Positions 44,053 to 52,177 of a stretch of 64,000 nt of DNA are shown one piece after another. Below the pieces are notes generated by a model. That model saw only the letters and a list, made by a program, of their open reading frames with translations, did not search any database and was not told the DNA's origin. Position 1 is the stretch's first letter; each line of letters starts with the position of its first letter. The DNA is from Paraburkholderia sp. IMGN_8 (GTDB taxonomy: Bacteria; Pseudomonadota; Gammaproteobacteria; Burkholderiales; Burkholderiaceae). A program made the translations under genes and the position numbers. Location of the stretch: NCBI RefSeq assembly GCF_038050405.1, contig NZ_CP150901.1, positions 2,728,001 to 2,792,000 on the forward strand. Direction: 5' to 3'.

Positions 44053-45330
44053 GGCCGCTTTGATCTCCGCGATGTTCGTGGCTCTGGTGCCATAGAGAAC
44101 GAGCTCTCGCAGACCAGTCAGGCCTTTCAGTACATCAATGTCCTGAACCGGGGTATTTGCGAGGTAAAGCTCTTGCAGACCGGTCAAGCCCTTCAGCGCA
44201 TCGACGTTCCTAACCCTTGTACGGAAGAGATTGAGCATTTGAAGGCCCGTCAGGCTTCTCAGCACATCGATATTCTCGACCCTGGTGTCGGCAAGATTAA
44301 GCCTTCGCATGCCCGTCAGGCTCTTCAACGCATCGATATTCGTAACTTGTGTGCGCGCAAGAACGAGTGTTTCCAACTGGAGCAATCCCTGAGTCGCATC
44401 GACGTTCTCGACTTTGGAGCCGTCGAGCACGAGTATTTTCAGGGAGGACATTCCCGTTAGCGAATCGATGTTCCAGACTGGAGTGTTCGCGAGATAGAGC
44501 GCTTGCAGATCGTGCAACTTCTTCAACGCATCGATGCTCTCGACCTGGGTCTCGTTGAGATCGAGCGTTTTCAAGGTGGTCAACTGGCTGAGTGGCTCGA
44601 TGTTCCGGACATTTCTGGCGCCACCCAGTTTGAGTGTTTCCAGGTGAGGCAATTTTTCAAGCGCATCTAGATCCCGAACCTGCGTGTCCCGGAGATCGAG
44701 TTGCCTCAGGTCAGTCAAGTCCTTCAGCGCATCGAGGTTCGAGACCCGGGTGTCCCACAGACTGAGCGATTGCAGACCGGTCAGGCCTTTTAGCGCATCG
44801 ATGTTCTCGACTTCGGTGCGGTGGATCACAAGCTTTTTCAGGGAATGCACTCCCTTGAGCGCGTCGATGTTCCATATGCGTGTGCCCGAGAGGTCCAGAG
44901 ATTCCAGACCATCCAGTCCGTTCAGCAACTCGATGTTATCGACCTCGGTGCCTGCCAGACTCAGCTCAAGCCTTAGGTGGAGCTTTCTTAGGTATGGCAA
45001 CGCGGCGGCAACCTGAGACGCGCTTAACGCCGGCTTTGCCCGCAATGCCAGGCATCCCGACTCAGATGTGATAGCTGGACCGTTACTGTCATTGCAGGCG
45101 CCCCTGAAAAATCCCAGGTCGGTCAGCGCCCGTTCATCCCGGTTTTCCCGCAAAGGGTTCAAGACGAGAAACGAGATTCCGAGCAGAAGTGCGATGCCGC
45201 CACCAATGGCCCATGGTCCGGCACGACGCCAGACGGATGTGCGCAAGCCTCCCTTAGCTGGCTTTGTGCTTGGGGGTGGGGTTTCGGCCACGACAGACTC
45301 CGCTTGTCCAGGATTGCCTCCTTTATACAC
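44026..45330 (-). CDS. Membrane-anchored leucine-rich-repeat protein
   Basis: The product has up to 434 residues. A Pro-rich cytoplasmic N-terminus is followed by one membrane helix (WAIGGGIALLLGISFLVLNP, about 41-60). About 14 LRR units of 22 residues then run from about 109 to the C-terminus, with consensus LxxLxxLxLxxTxVxNIDALKx. The first and last units are degenerate. The LRR array should face the periplasm and bind a protein partner. The start is uncertain: GTG 45330 has no ribosome site, and an AAAGGAGG lies inside codons 3-5, so translation may begin downstream at a non-ATG codon. Partners are unknown. Confidence 0.82.
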   Translation of the reverse strand: MYKGGNPGQAESVVAETPPPSTKPAKGGLRTSVWRRAGPWAIGGGIALLLGISFLVLNPLRENRDERALTDLGFFRGACNDSNGPAITSESGCLALRAKPALSASQVAAALPYLRKLHLRLELSLAGTEVDNIELLNGLDGLESLDLSGTRIWNIDALKGVHSLKKLVIHRTEVENIDALKGLTGLQSLSLWDTRVSNLDALKDLTDLRQLDLRDTQVRDLDALEKLPHLETLKLGGARNVRNIEPLSQLTTLKTLDLNETQVESIDALKKLHDLQALYLANTPVWNIDSLTGMSSLKILVLDGSKVENVDATQGLLQLETLVLARTQVTNIDALKSLTGMRRLNLADTRVENIDVLRSLTGLQMLNLFRTRVRNVDALKGLTGLQELYLANTPVQDIDVLKGLTGLRELVLYGTRATNIAEIKAALPNTRVVW

Positions 45331-46016
45331 GAAGAGCGATGCTGTGATTTTCCATCAAGTGAGACCGCGCTCCGACCATACAACACGTCGAGACGAAGCC
45401 CGGCCAGTACTGCCGTTCGCAGCGGCAAAATGATATCAGTGAACGTCCGCTGACAGGCGAGTTCGGCGGCCACCCTTCCTGATGAAGTCGTCAGGAAGGA
45501 CGAAAAACCGCCTGTACTTTCGTTACCTTAAGCCGTAGTCGACACCAGGCTTCCAACCGTTTGCATATGCGAGTTTCCCTTGAGGTTATCCGCGAGCGTT
45601 CCCCCTCCATCTCAGCCACCTGTAAGGCACGGAAAGTTTTCGTCCAAAAATTGCCGTCCTTTCAACGTGCTACTTCGTTGACGTCGATTCGAAAATGTGC
45701 CGGCAATGTATTTCATCGATTGCTTTCTGGTACCGATTGACACGCTTTTGACGAATTTGACGCTTGGTCGCCGGACGCGCGGAGTAGCGACATCTTCGAT
45801 AATCCCGCCCTATGGGCTGATCTCCAAGGCTGTGCTCTCGGCGCTCGGCATCGCTTCGTCTTGTAACCATTCGTGAATGGCACACTCCATCGCGCCGCGT
45901 CGGCTCGAGCTCGCGTGTTGATGCGCGCGGTGAAATCGTGCGCTCGGACCGCACGCCACTTCGGTAACCGCTGACCTACAATATAACCATGGTCGCGACC
46001 TAATAAGGAGGCTGCC
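45331..46016. other. Intergenic gap with a strong hairpin
   Basis: These 686 bases contain a perfect 9-bp stem at 45474-45499 (CCTTCCTGA / TCAGGAAGG, eight-base loop) in the region that would be the LRR leader. A 94-codon minus-strand frame (45670-45954) is Arg-rich with no ribosome site, and I do not call it. The sequence near 45700-45780 has lower GC. Confidence 0.4.
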
Positions 46017-46175
46017 ATGACCCAGTCTATGATCTACTTCGTTGTTGGCTTGGCGGTCTTCCTGGTCGCCGGGTTCATGGTGGCGCAACGTTACAGGCGC
46101 GATCACCCCGCAGAGGGAATGGCCCAGTGGCTTGACTCGCACCATATGGGTTGGCTGCACCGACACAAACATTGA
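46017..46175 (+). CDS. 52-residue single-helix membrane protein
   Basis: ATG 46017 has a perfect AAGGAGG five bases upstream. The product starts MTQSMIYFVVGLAVFLVAGF, giving one membrane helix at about 5-23. A cytoplasmic tail follows that is rich in His and Arg (RYRRDHPAEGMAQWLDSHHM and a final HRHKH). The stop is followed by a G/C-rich hairpin. The size and features are those of real small membrane proteins. The His-rich tail could bind metal (inference). Confidence 0.7.
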   Translation: MTQSMIYFVVGLAVFLVAGFMVAQRYRRDHPAEGMAQWLDSHHMGWLHRHKH

Positions 46176-46196
46176 TGCGGCATTGCAAAATGAAAT

Positions 46197-46216
46197 GCCC
46201 CGCAATCCAGCGGGGC
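46197..46216 (+). terminator. GC-rich terminator-like hairpin
   Basis: A 7-bp stem GCCCCGC / GCGGGGC with a six-base loop lies 22 bases after the small membrane protein stop. It is followed by TTCG rather than a long T run, so termination would be partial or Rho-assisted. Confidence 0.5.
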
Positions 46217-46449
46217 TTCGTGCGATATGTCGCAGCTCGCGATCAGCGGCCGTGGTTTTCACAGCGGTGATACCCTTCCTCCTTGTCGCACTTCCGCGAC
46301 CCGCGCGCGACAATCATCATCGTTCACAGCCATCTTTGCTGGGGTGGCACTTATGTCACGATATGAGCCGCACTTCGATTTCGGTCGCGATTCGAGCAGG
46401 GCGCGCACCAATCACCGGCCCCGTCACGAGCAGAGTACGGAGCGTGAAG

Positions 46450-47073
46450 ATGAGAGGCTTCAACGTGCCCGACACCCGCCTCAAACGCTTTGAAAGAGTG
46501 GCCTGGGCACGGACCTCGCGTTCCTTCTCGACACTCTCGCTCGTCTTGTTGATCTTCACACCGGGGCTGTCATCCACCGTTGCCGCCGAGGAGCGCATCA
46601 TGACCCTGACCCTAACCTCACAAGCCTTCCGGCAGAACGGCGAGATTCCCGCGCAGCATACCTGCCAGGGCGCCGACGTATCGCCGCCGCTCGCGTGGTC
46701 CGGCGTGCCCGCGAACACAAAAAGCCTGGTGCTGATAGTCGACGACCCTGACGCGCCGGACCCGGCCGCGCCAAAAATGACCTGGGTACATTGGGTGCTC
46801 TACAACATCCCGCCGACGGCAACCCGCCTGCCCGATGGCGCTGCTGCGCAGGCTTTGCCGGGCGGTACGCTCGAAGGCACCAATGACTTCAAGCGTGCCG
46901 CTTACGGCGGCCCGTGTCCGCCCGTCGGACGCCACCGCTATTTCCACAAGCTATATGCGCTCGACACCGTACTGCCTGATTTGAAGGGTCCGAGTAAGGC
47001 GGCGCTTGAAAAGGCTATGCAGGGGCACGTACTAATGCACGCGGAACTGATCGGCACCTATCAGAAGCGATGA
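46450..47073 (+). CDS. Exported YbhB/YbcL (PEBP-like) protein
   Basis: The product has 207 residues from ATG 46450 (GGAG seven bases upstream). The frame is open further upstream, but without support. Residues 1-46 look like a long signal peptide (STLSLVLLIFTPGLSSTVAA). The PEBP-like domain then begins TLTSQAFRQNGEIPAQHTCQ. It includes VDDPDAPDPAAPKMTWVHWV (ligand-pocket Asp and His) and GPCPPVGRHRYFHKLYALD, ending HAELIGTYQKR. Members bind phosphoryl ligands, and the role in bacteria is unclear. An internal Met (EERIM) could yield a cytoplasmic form. Confidence 0.88.
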   Translation: MRGFNVPDTRLKRFERVAWARTSRSFSTLSLVLLIFTPGLSSTVAAEERIMTLTLTSQAFRQNGEIPAQHTCQGADVSPPLAWSGVPANTKSLVLIVDDPDAPDPAAPKMTWVHWVLYNIPPTATRLPDGAAAQALPGGTLEGTNDFKRAAYGGPCPPVGRHRYFHKLYALDTVLPDLKGPSKAALEKAMQGHVLMHAELIGTYQKR

Positions 47074-47183
47074 GCGATGCGTTGTTGTATGGATTGGGAT
47101 TGAAGACGAATAAATCCTGCGACTTCCTACGACGGAAAAACCATCCTTGTATGCTGCCATCCGCTCAGTTCCTCTCGGACCCG

Positions 47184-48098
47184 TTATCCGAAGAATTTGT
47201 TGAGATGCCGCACTGTTTCTTCCGGTTGCTCATCTGGAATCCAGTGCCCAGTATTGGGTAGCCTTAACACTGTCGCGTCAGGGGCAGCCGTGCCAAGGAA
47301 AGCGGCGAGGAAGTCGTAGCTGATGCCGCCTAGCCCGAGCACCGGGATAGTCAGCGGCGCATAGCCGCCAGCATCAGCGATGTCAGTTGCAAAGGAGGAA
47401 AACCAGCTGTTGGCTGCGCGCAGCGCATCCGGGCTGTCGTAAGCTGCCGTATAGACGGCGCGGTCGTGCGCGGTGATTACTGTCTTATCGGCTGCCAGGT
47501 AGTCGAACAGCCAATCCTGCACGATGCCATAGCGGCCCGCGAACACTCGTTCTGACAGCCCGGGAATCTGGTTGAAAGCAAACCACCACGGGTGTACCGC
47601 ACGCGCCGGATTCTCCAGATCGTAGGTGCCCGGCGCCGGAAGCAGTGGGATCTGCTCGAATACCGCGAAGGGATGCGGCGTGTCCATCATCACCAGCTTA
47701 CGCGTCGCCTCTGGGTAATTGGCGGCAAAACTGTAGGCCACCATCGCGCCGACATCGTTGCCGACGATATTCACCGCACGTAGGCCAAGCTGGAATACGA
47801 GGGCGTGGATGTCGGACGCCATCGTCTTCTTGTCGTAGCCGCCGGCGGGTTTGTCCGAGCCGCCCATGCCGCGAAAATCGACGGCAAACACGCGATAGCG
47901 TTCCGCGAGCCGCGGCAATACTCGCCTGAACTGCCACCAGGTCTGCGGCCAGCTCGGCAACAGAATCAACGGTTCGCCGGTGCCACCTTCCACATAGTGC
48001 AGGCGGATACCGTTGACTTCGGCGTAAACGTTCTTGAAACCAGGCAGCGTTGCGACGAGGTCGGCGTCACTGACCGGCCCGAGTGATGAAGAAGGCAT
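47184..48098 (-). CDS. Alpha/beta hydrolase with Asp nucleophile
   Basis: The product has 304 residues from ATG 48098 (AGGAAG upstream). The motifs are LLPSWPQTWWQFRRVLPRLA, VFAVDFRGMGGSDKPAGGYD, the nucleophile Asp in VGNDVGAMVAY (about 114) and the late His in NTGHWIPDEQPEE. This pattern matches epoxide hydrolase and fluoroacetate/haloalkane dehalogenase relatives. A Ser replaces the His of the usual HG oxyanion motif (PSWPQ). No signal peptide is present. It lies nine bases downstream of the SnoaL-like gene in a two-gene operon divergent from an AraC regulator. Confidence 0.9.
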   Translation of the reverse strand: MPSSSLGPVSDADLVATLPGFKNVYAEVNGIRLHYVEGGTGEPLILLPSWPQTWWQFRRVLPRLAERYRVFAVDFRGMGGSDKPAGGYDKKTMASDIHALVFQLGLRAVNIVGNDVGAMVAYSFAANYPEATRKLVMMDTPHPFAVFEQIPLLPAPGTYDLENPARAVHPWWFAFNQIPGLSERVFAGRYGIVQDWLFDYLAADKTVITAHDRAVYTAAYDSPDALRAANSWFSSFATDIADAGGYAPLTIPVLGLGGISYDFLAAFLGTAAPDATVLRLPNTGHWIPDEQPEETVRHLNKFFG

Positions 48099-48107
48099 GT
48101 GATCTTC

Positions 48108-48473
48108 CTAGAACATTGTGTTGGCATTGTTGGAAGAGGCTGGGACTGGCTGCAGCACGTCCCAGTGCTCGACGACCTTGCCGTCGGCATCGAAGCGGAA
48201 GATGTCGACTCCTGCGGTTTCCTGACCGCCCCAGTCCAGATAGCGCACATGTACAAAAGCCAGATCGCCGTCGACGGCAACGCGCTTGATCTCACAAGGT
48301 ATGCGCCCCGCCTGCTTGATGTAGCCCATGATTCCGTCGACCCCATTCGGGAAAAGCGGGTTGTGTTGGATGTATGGCCCGGAAACGAGACCTGGCAGCA
48401 GGTCGGCTTGACCCTGGTTGAAGACTTGACCGTAGATGGTGTCGATCGCGTGTTGGATGAGATCTCTTGTCAT
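48108..48473 (-). CDS. SnoaL-like (NTF2 fold) protein
   Basis: The product has 121 residues from ATG 48473 (AGGAG plus seven bases). The motifs YGQVFNQGQADLLPGLVSGP, YIQHNP (the His of the polyketide cyclase-like group) and VVEHWDVLQPVP are typical. Such small NTF2-fold proteins act as hydrolases, isomerases or binding proteins for small ligands. Tight spacing with the alpha/beta hydrolase downstream suggests they act on the same compound. The divergent AraC-like gene starts 113 bases away. Confidence 0.9.
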   Translation of the reverse strand: MTRDLIQHAIDTIYGQVFNQGQADLLPGLVSGPYIQHNPLFPNGVDGIMGYIKQAGRIPCEIKRVAVDGDLAFVHVRYLDWGGQETAGVDIFRFDADGKVVEHWDVLQPVPASSNNANTMF

Positions 48474-48585
48474 GACTTGGCTCCTGATTTGTCCGCCCCA
48501 TCATTGAAACAACCTTTCGGAAGATAAACCATGCGCATGAGGCGCGATAACATAGCAATTCGTCTCATTTTCCCAAGATGCAGTC

Positions 48586-49512
48586 ATGGACGCATTGAAC
48601 AGTTGGTTGAAAGCAGTTCGCGCCAACGGCCTGGTGCTGGTGCGTACACGCGTGGCAGGCCCGTGGGGGTTTGCCGTACAACCTCGCGACGCGGTGGTGT
48701 TCCATTTCGTGGCAGAAGGACGCGCCTTCGTGCGCCAACCCGACACGGAAAGCATGGAATTGCGGGCTGGCGAACTGGTCCTGTTTCCGCGTGGTGACGC
48801 GCACGAAGTGGTACATTCGGCGCGAGGAAAAGCCATGCCGTTGGAAGCGTTCCTGGCCAGGCGCGACGGCGTCGTCGATCGTGACCCCAAAGCCGTCACG
48901 CTGATCTGTGGTCAGTTCAACATGGATCTGCAACTGGCACTTCCCGCCTTGCGGGCGCTACCGCAAGCCGTGTCGCTGCGCGCGGGTACAGAACCGGGAT
49001 GTTCCCCGCTGAGCGACACCCTGCGCATGCTCCGTAACGAAGTGGAGACGCCTAACTTCGGCAACCAGATCGTAGTGCGCAACCTGCTTTCGTCTTTGTT
49101 CATTTACTTCATGCGCGATTGGGCAGACGCTACGTTTCCCGCAGCCAACGACTGGTTTTCGGCCGTGCGGTCGCCACACATGGCGCGGGCTCTCGCGCGC
49201 ATGCATGAGGCACCCGAACGTGCATGGACACTGGAAGAACTCGCCCAGGAAGCCGGTTTGTCGCGGGCTGCTTTCGCCCGTAACTTCAGCGCCTCGGTGG
49301 GGGAGCCACCACATAGTTATCTGACGCGCTGGCGAATGGGCGTTGCCGCGCAGTTGCTTCAGGAAACCAGTCTGCGACTCACTGAGATCGCATCGCGTGT
49401 CGGGTATCGGTCGGAGTTCTCATTCAGCCGCGCCTTCAAGTCTGCCCGCGGCGTCTCGCCAATTCAGTACCGCCGCGAAGCGTCGAATCGCGCGGGACCG
49501 TTGCGGATGTAA
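48586..49512 (+). CDS. AraC-family regulator with cupin sensor
   Basis: The product has 308 residues. The N-terminal cupin (AraC_binding_6 style) includes GPWGFAVQPRDAVVFHFVAE and LRAGELVLFPRGDAHEV. The C-terminal helix-turn-helix pair lies at about 205-295 (WTLEELAQEAGLSRAAFARN; LTEIASRVGYRSEFSFSRAF). It is divergent from, and the likely regulator of, the SnoaL/hydrolase operon. The ribosome site is weak. Confidence 0.92.
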   Translation: MDALNSWLKAVRANGLVLVRTRVAGPWGFAVQPRDAVVFHFVAEGRAFVRQPDTESMELRAGELVLFPRGDAHEVVHSARGKAMPLEAFLARRDGVVDRDPKAVTLICGQFNMDLQLALPALRALPQAVSLRAGTEPGCSPLSDTLRMLRNEVETPNFGNQIVVRNLLSSLFIYFMRDWADATFPAANDWFSAVRSPHMARALARMHEAPERAWTLEELAQEAGLSRAAFARNFSASVGEPPHSYLTRWRMGVAAQLLQETSLRLTEIASRVGYRSEFSFSRAFKSARGVSPIQYRREASNRAGPLRM

Positions 49513-49803
49513 GACTACTTGCTGCGAGATTTAGCAGATCAGCGACGCCATCGTGGCGCACTAGGATCACGTAAATGACGGTTGTCAGGGATCGGAATAT
49601 TTACTGATCCCCTCCTTGTCTCATGCTTCTCGCCGACAGCCATTACCGTTAGAGCTTCAAGATAGCTGTTCACTTGTCGGGTGTAGGCCTCGCGCGTGCT
49701 GTCGCCGCTGCGGGCGACATCCGCCGTCATGGTCGCGACACGACTGGCTGCCAATGTATCCCAGTGCCGACTGCTCAGGTAGCCGAGGGTATTGTTCGCT
49801 CAC

Positions 49804-49832
49804 TTGACACCGGGCCCGCTAATGGGTGTCAA
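49804..49832. repeat. Nested inverted repeat
   Basis: Perfect 8-bp arms TTGACACC and GGTGTCAA flank a 13-base centre that contains most of the palindrome CGGGCCCG (49811-49818). The motif is compatible with a regulator site or an element end. It sits directly before the 15-mer shared with 30 kb. Confidence 0.5.
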
Positions 49833-50293
49833 CGATCTACCCAGCGTTGCCGAAGGGCAGATATCGGCCGGCTACTGCGTGAGGCGGAACTACCCGGCAG
49901 CGGACGTTCGTGGGCAATGCGGCGTCGCGACGACCGCCCGCTTTGGCCGATGACGGGACCGTCGAACGAGCAGTCAACAAAGATTGCGTGTGCCTACTAC
50001 GGTGAGAGTTGCTTGCCTCCGGCGATTTTTTCCAGAGCATATTTCCGCCTGTTTCCATGAGGTCTTCGGCCGGTCCTTAAGCCTAGGGAAACTTTTGTGT
50101 CGCAACGGCGCAAAGGGCTGGCACCTAGGGCCGCGCTGGAATAGCCACTCTCACGACTGCCATTTCGTTGACGACGCGGTCCTTTTGGTCAAGCAAGCGG
50201 CTGCATATCCCTGCCCACACAAGAATTCAAGAAAGAACATTTACATAGATCAAAAAATCGAAATATCGAGATTTTCTGGCACCCCCAAAAATC

Positions 50294-50312
50294 CGAGAAA
50301 ATCATTTTCTCG
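50294..50312. promoter_or_regulatory. Candidate operator palindrome
   Basis: Perfect arms CGAGAAAAT and ATTTTCTCG around a single C, in the AT-rich leader about 210 bases upstream of the lyase start. A weaker dyad (AAAATC...GATTTT) lies just before it, around 50253-50276. Together they look like a binding region for a regulator, possibly the LysR protein encoded at 53130. Confidence 0.55.
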
Positions 50313-50524
50313 AATTAAACAGAAATCATCCCTTAGACAGTCAAATTTAACATGACGCAACAAATCCGACTTTAGTAAAACTAAACACGGAATTCAAATC
50401 AAATCGTTTGTGCACCAACACCGCCGACGCTACTCTACCCTGCAACGATCTCCGGCAAACATCGCGCTTTAAAACTGATTTTGCCACCCACTTCATTTCA
50501 TGCATTCGACAGAGGAAATTCAGA

Positions 50525-52087
50525 ATGAGTTTGGCGCACATCGAATCTCGACCAGGCAAGATATCCGAAGTTCAGCTCGGAGAATCCGATATTTCGATCG
50601 AACAATTCATTGCCGTAGCCAGACATGGCGCACAGATAAAGTTTTCCCCCGTCTATCGCGAGCGCGTGTTGAATTCGCGCCGCCTGGTCGATCTTTTTTT
50701 GAGCCAAAACCGGCTTGTCTATGGCGTGACGTCTGGCTTTGGCGCAAATTCGACACGCGTCATCAGCCCGAACGACGCCGAGCAGCTTCAGCGAAATATC
50801 GTGCGCTCCCATGCCGTCTCGGTCGGCGAACCGCTGCCTCGCGAAGTTGTCCGAGCTACGCTCCTGATGATGCTGATCAGCCTGGGCAAGGGTTATTCCG
50901 GCGTAAGCCTCGAATTGCTCCAGCAAATCGCCGGGCTGCTGAACAACGACATTACGCCGTTCGCGCCGGGCGACGGATCGGTCGGTTATCTCGCGCCCGA
51001 GGCACATATGGCGCTCGTGCTGATCGGGGAAGGAGAAGCTTTCTGCCACGGTGAGCGCATGAGCGGCGCCGAAGCATTGGAGCGAGCGGGGCTGAAGCCG
51101 CACTCCCTGCGCTGCAAGGAGGGGCTTGCGCTCACCAACGGCACCACGTCAGTAACCGCGATCGGGATGCTGGCGCTTTACAACGCGCTCGAGCTTTCGA
51201 AGGTTGCGGACATTGCCGCATCGATGTCCCTGCAGCCGCTCAAGGCAACCACGCGCTCACTGGATGCCCGGTATCACTCCGTCAAGAAACATGTCGATCA
51301 GAGGAACACGGCCGACAACATCCGGCGGCTGCTGGCCGGAAGTGCGCTATGCGATCGCTTTGCCGATTACCGACTGCAGGACGCCTACAGCCTTCGCGGC
51401 ATTGCTCAGGTACATGGGGCGTCCAAGCGGGCGATCAGGGACGCGTACGACGCGATTCTCGATGAAGTGGGGTCGTGCGGCGACAACCCTGTCATCCATC
51501 CCGACGGCGAGGATGGTACCGCGATATCCGGTGCCAACTTCGACGGTACGTTCGTCGGCATCGCGTGCGATCTCCTCTGCATCGCCATGACCGCGCTCGC
51601 GAAGATCTCGGAGCGCAGGACGGACCGTCTCGTCAACCCGTACTTCAGCGAACTGCCCGCGTTCCTCGCGAAGGATCCCGGGCTGAACAGCGGTTACATG
51701 ATCATTCAGTACACGGCGGCCGGATTGCTGGGCGAGATGCGCACCCTTGCTCAACCAGCAAGCGTCGACAGCGTGCCGACAAGCGGCAACCAGGAAGACC
51801 CCGTGAGCTTCGCCTATCACGCGGCACGAAAAGCCTACGCAACTTCGCAGAAGTTGCAGCACGTGCTGGCGATCGAGCTGCTCACCGCCGCCCAGGCGCT
51901 GGACTTCTTCGATCCAGCCGACGCATCACCCGCAACCGCGGCGGTGTACGCGCGAATTCGACAGATTGCCCCGACTGCAGAAGACGATCGTTTTTTCTAT
52001 CCGGACATGATGGGAGTCCACCGGCTCGTCGAACAGGGCGACTTGCTGAGCATCGTGGAAAACATCGCCGGCACATTGCACAGCTGA
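50525..52087 (+). CDS. HAL/PAL-superfamily ammonia-lyase homologue lacking the Ala-Ser-Gly MIO triad
   Basis: The product has 520 residues from ATG 50525. The frame opens upstream at 50408, but the family N-terminus begins here. Most active-site positions of histidine/phenylalanine ammonia-lyases are kept: YGVTSGFG (Tyr66), RSHAVSVG (His96), TNGTT (Asn205), QDAYSLR (Tyr288, Arg291), SGANFDG and NQEDPVS (Glu424). The segment that normally reads GSVGASGDLAPLAH is GSVGYLAPEAH here (151-161), so Ala-Ser-Gly, which cyclises to the electrophilic MIO cofactor, is gone. Canonical lyase chemistry is therefore unlikely. A solute-binding protein gene follows after 90 bases, suggesting an amino-acid-related substrate. 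Confidence 0.9.
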   Translation: MSLAHIESRPGKISEVQLGESDISIEQFIAVARHGAQIKFSPVYRERVLNSRRLVDLFLSQNRLVYGVTSGFGANSTRVISPNDAEQLQRNIVRSHAVSVGEPLPREVVRATLLMMLISLGKGYSGVSLELLQQIAGLLNNDITPFAPGDGSVGYLAPEAHMALVLIGEGEAFCHGERMSGAEALERAGLKPHSLRCKEGLALTNGTTSVTAIGMLALYNALELSKVADIAASMSLQPLKATTRSLDARYHSVKKHVDQRNTADNIRRLLAGSALCDRFADYRLQDAYSLRGIAQVHGASKRAIRDAYDAILDEVGSCGDNPVIHPDGEDGTAISGANFDGTFVGIACDLLCIAMTALAKISERRTDRLVNPYFSELPAFLAKDPGLNSGYMIIQYTAAGLLGEMRTLAQPASVDSVPTSGNQEDPVSFAYHAARKAYATSQKLQHVLAIELLTAAQALDFFDPADASPATAAVYARIRQIAPTAEDDRFFYPDMMGVHRLVEQGDLLSIVENIAGTLHS

Positions 52088-52177
52088 AGGCGGTAGCGCC
52101 CGCAATGCCGCGGGGTGTGGCGATCCGACTATTTCCGATCCAAGCACAACCTTGATCCGACACTATGGAGGTGTAAT

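Larger units (their letters stand above)
49513..50524. promoter_or_regulatory. 1-kb non-coding region upstream of the lyase gene
   Basis: No supported gene is present. The left part has repeat-like sequence (CGATCTACCCAGCGT at 49833-49847, shared with 30008-30022). The right part (50220-50420) is strikingly AT-rich for this genome and contains several dyads, so it is probably the control region of the lyase/binding-protein genes. Confidence 0.5.

Noticed and set aside
45670..45954. 94-codon Arg-rich minus-strand gene
   Set aside because: Composition is typical of non-coding high-GC frames and initiation signals are lacking, although the last 30 residues look somewhat protein-like.
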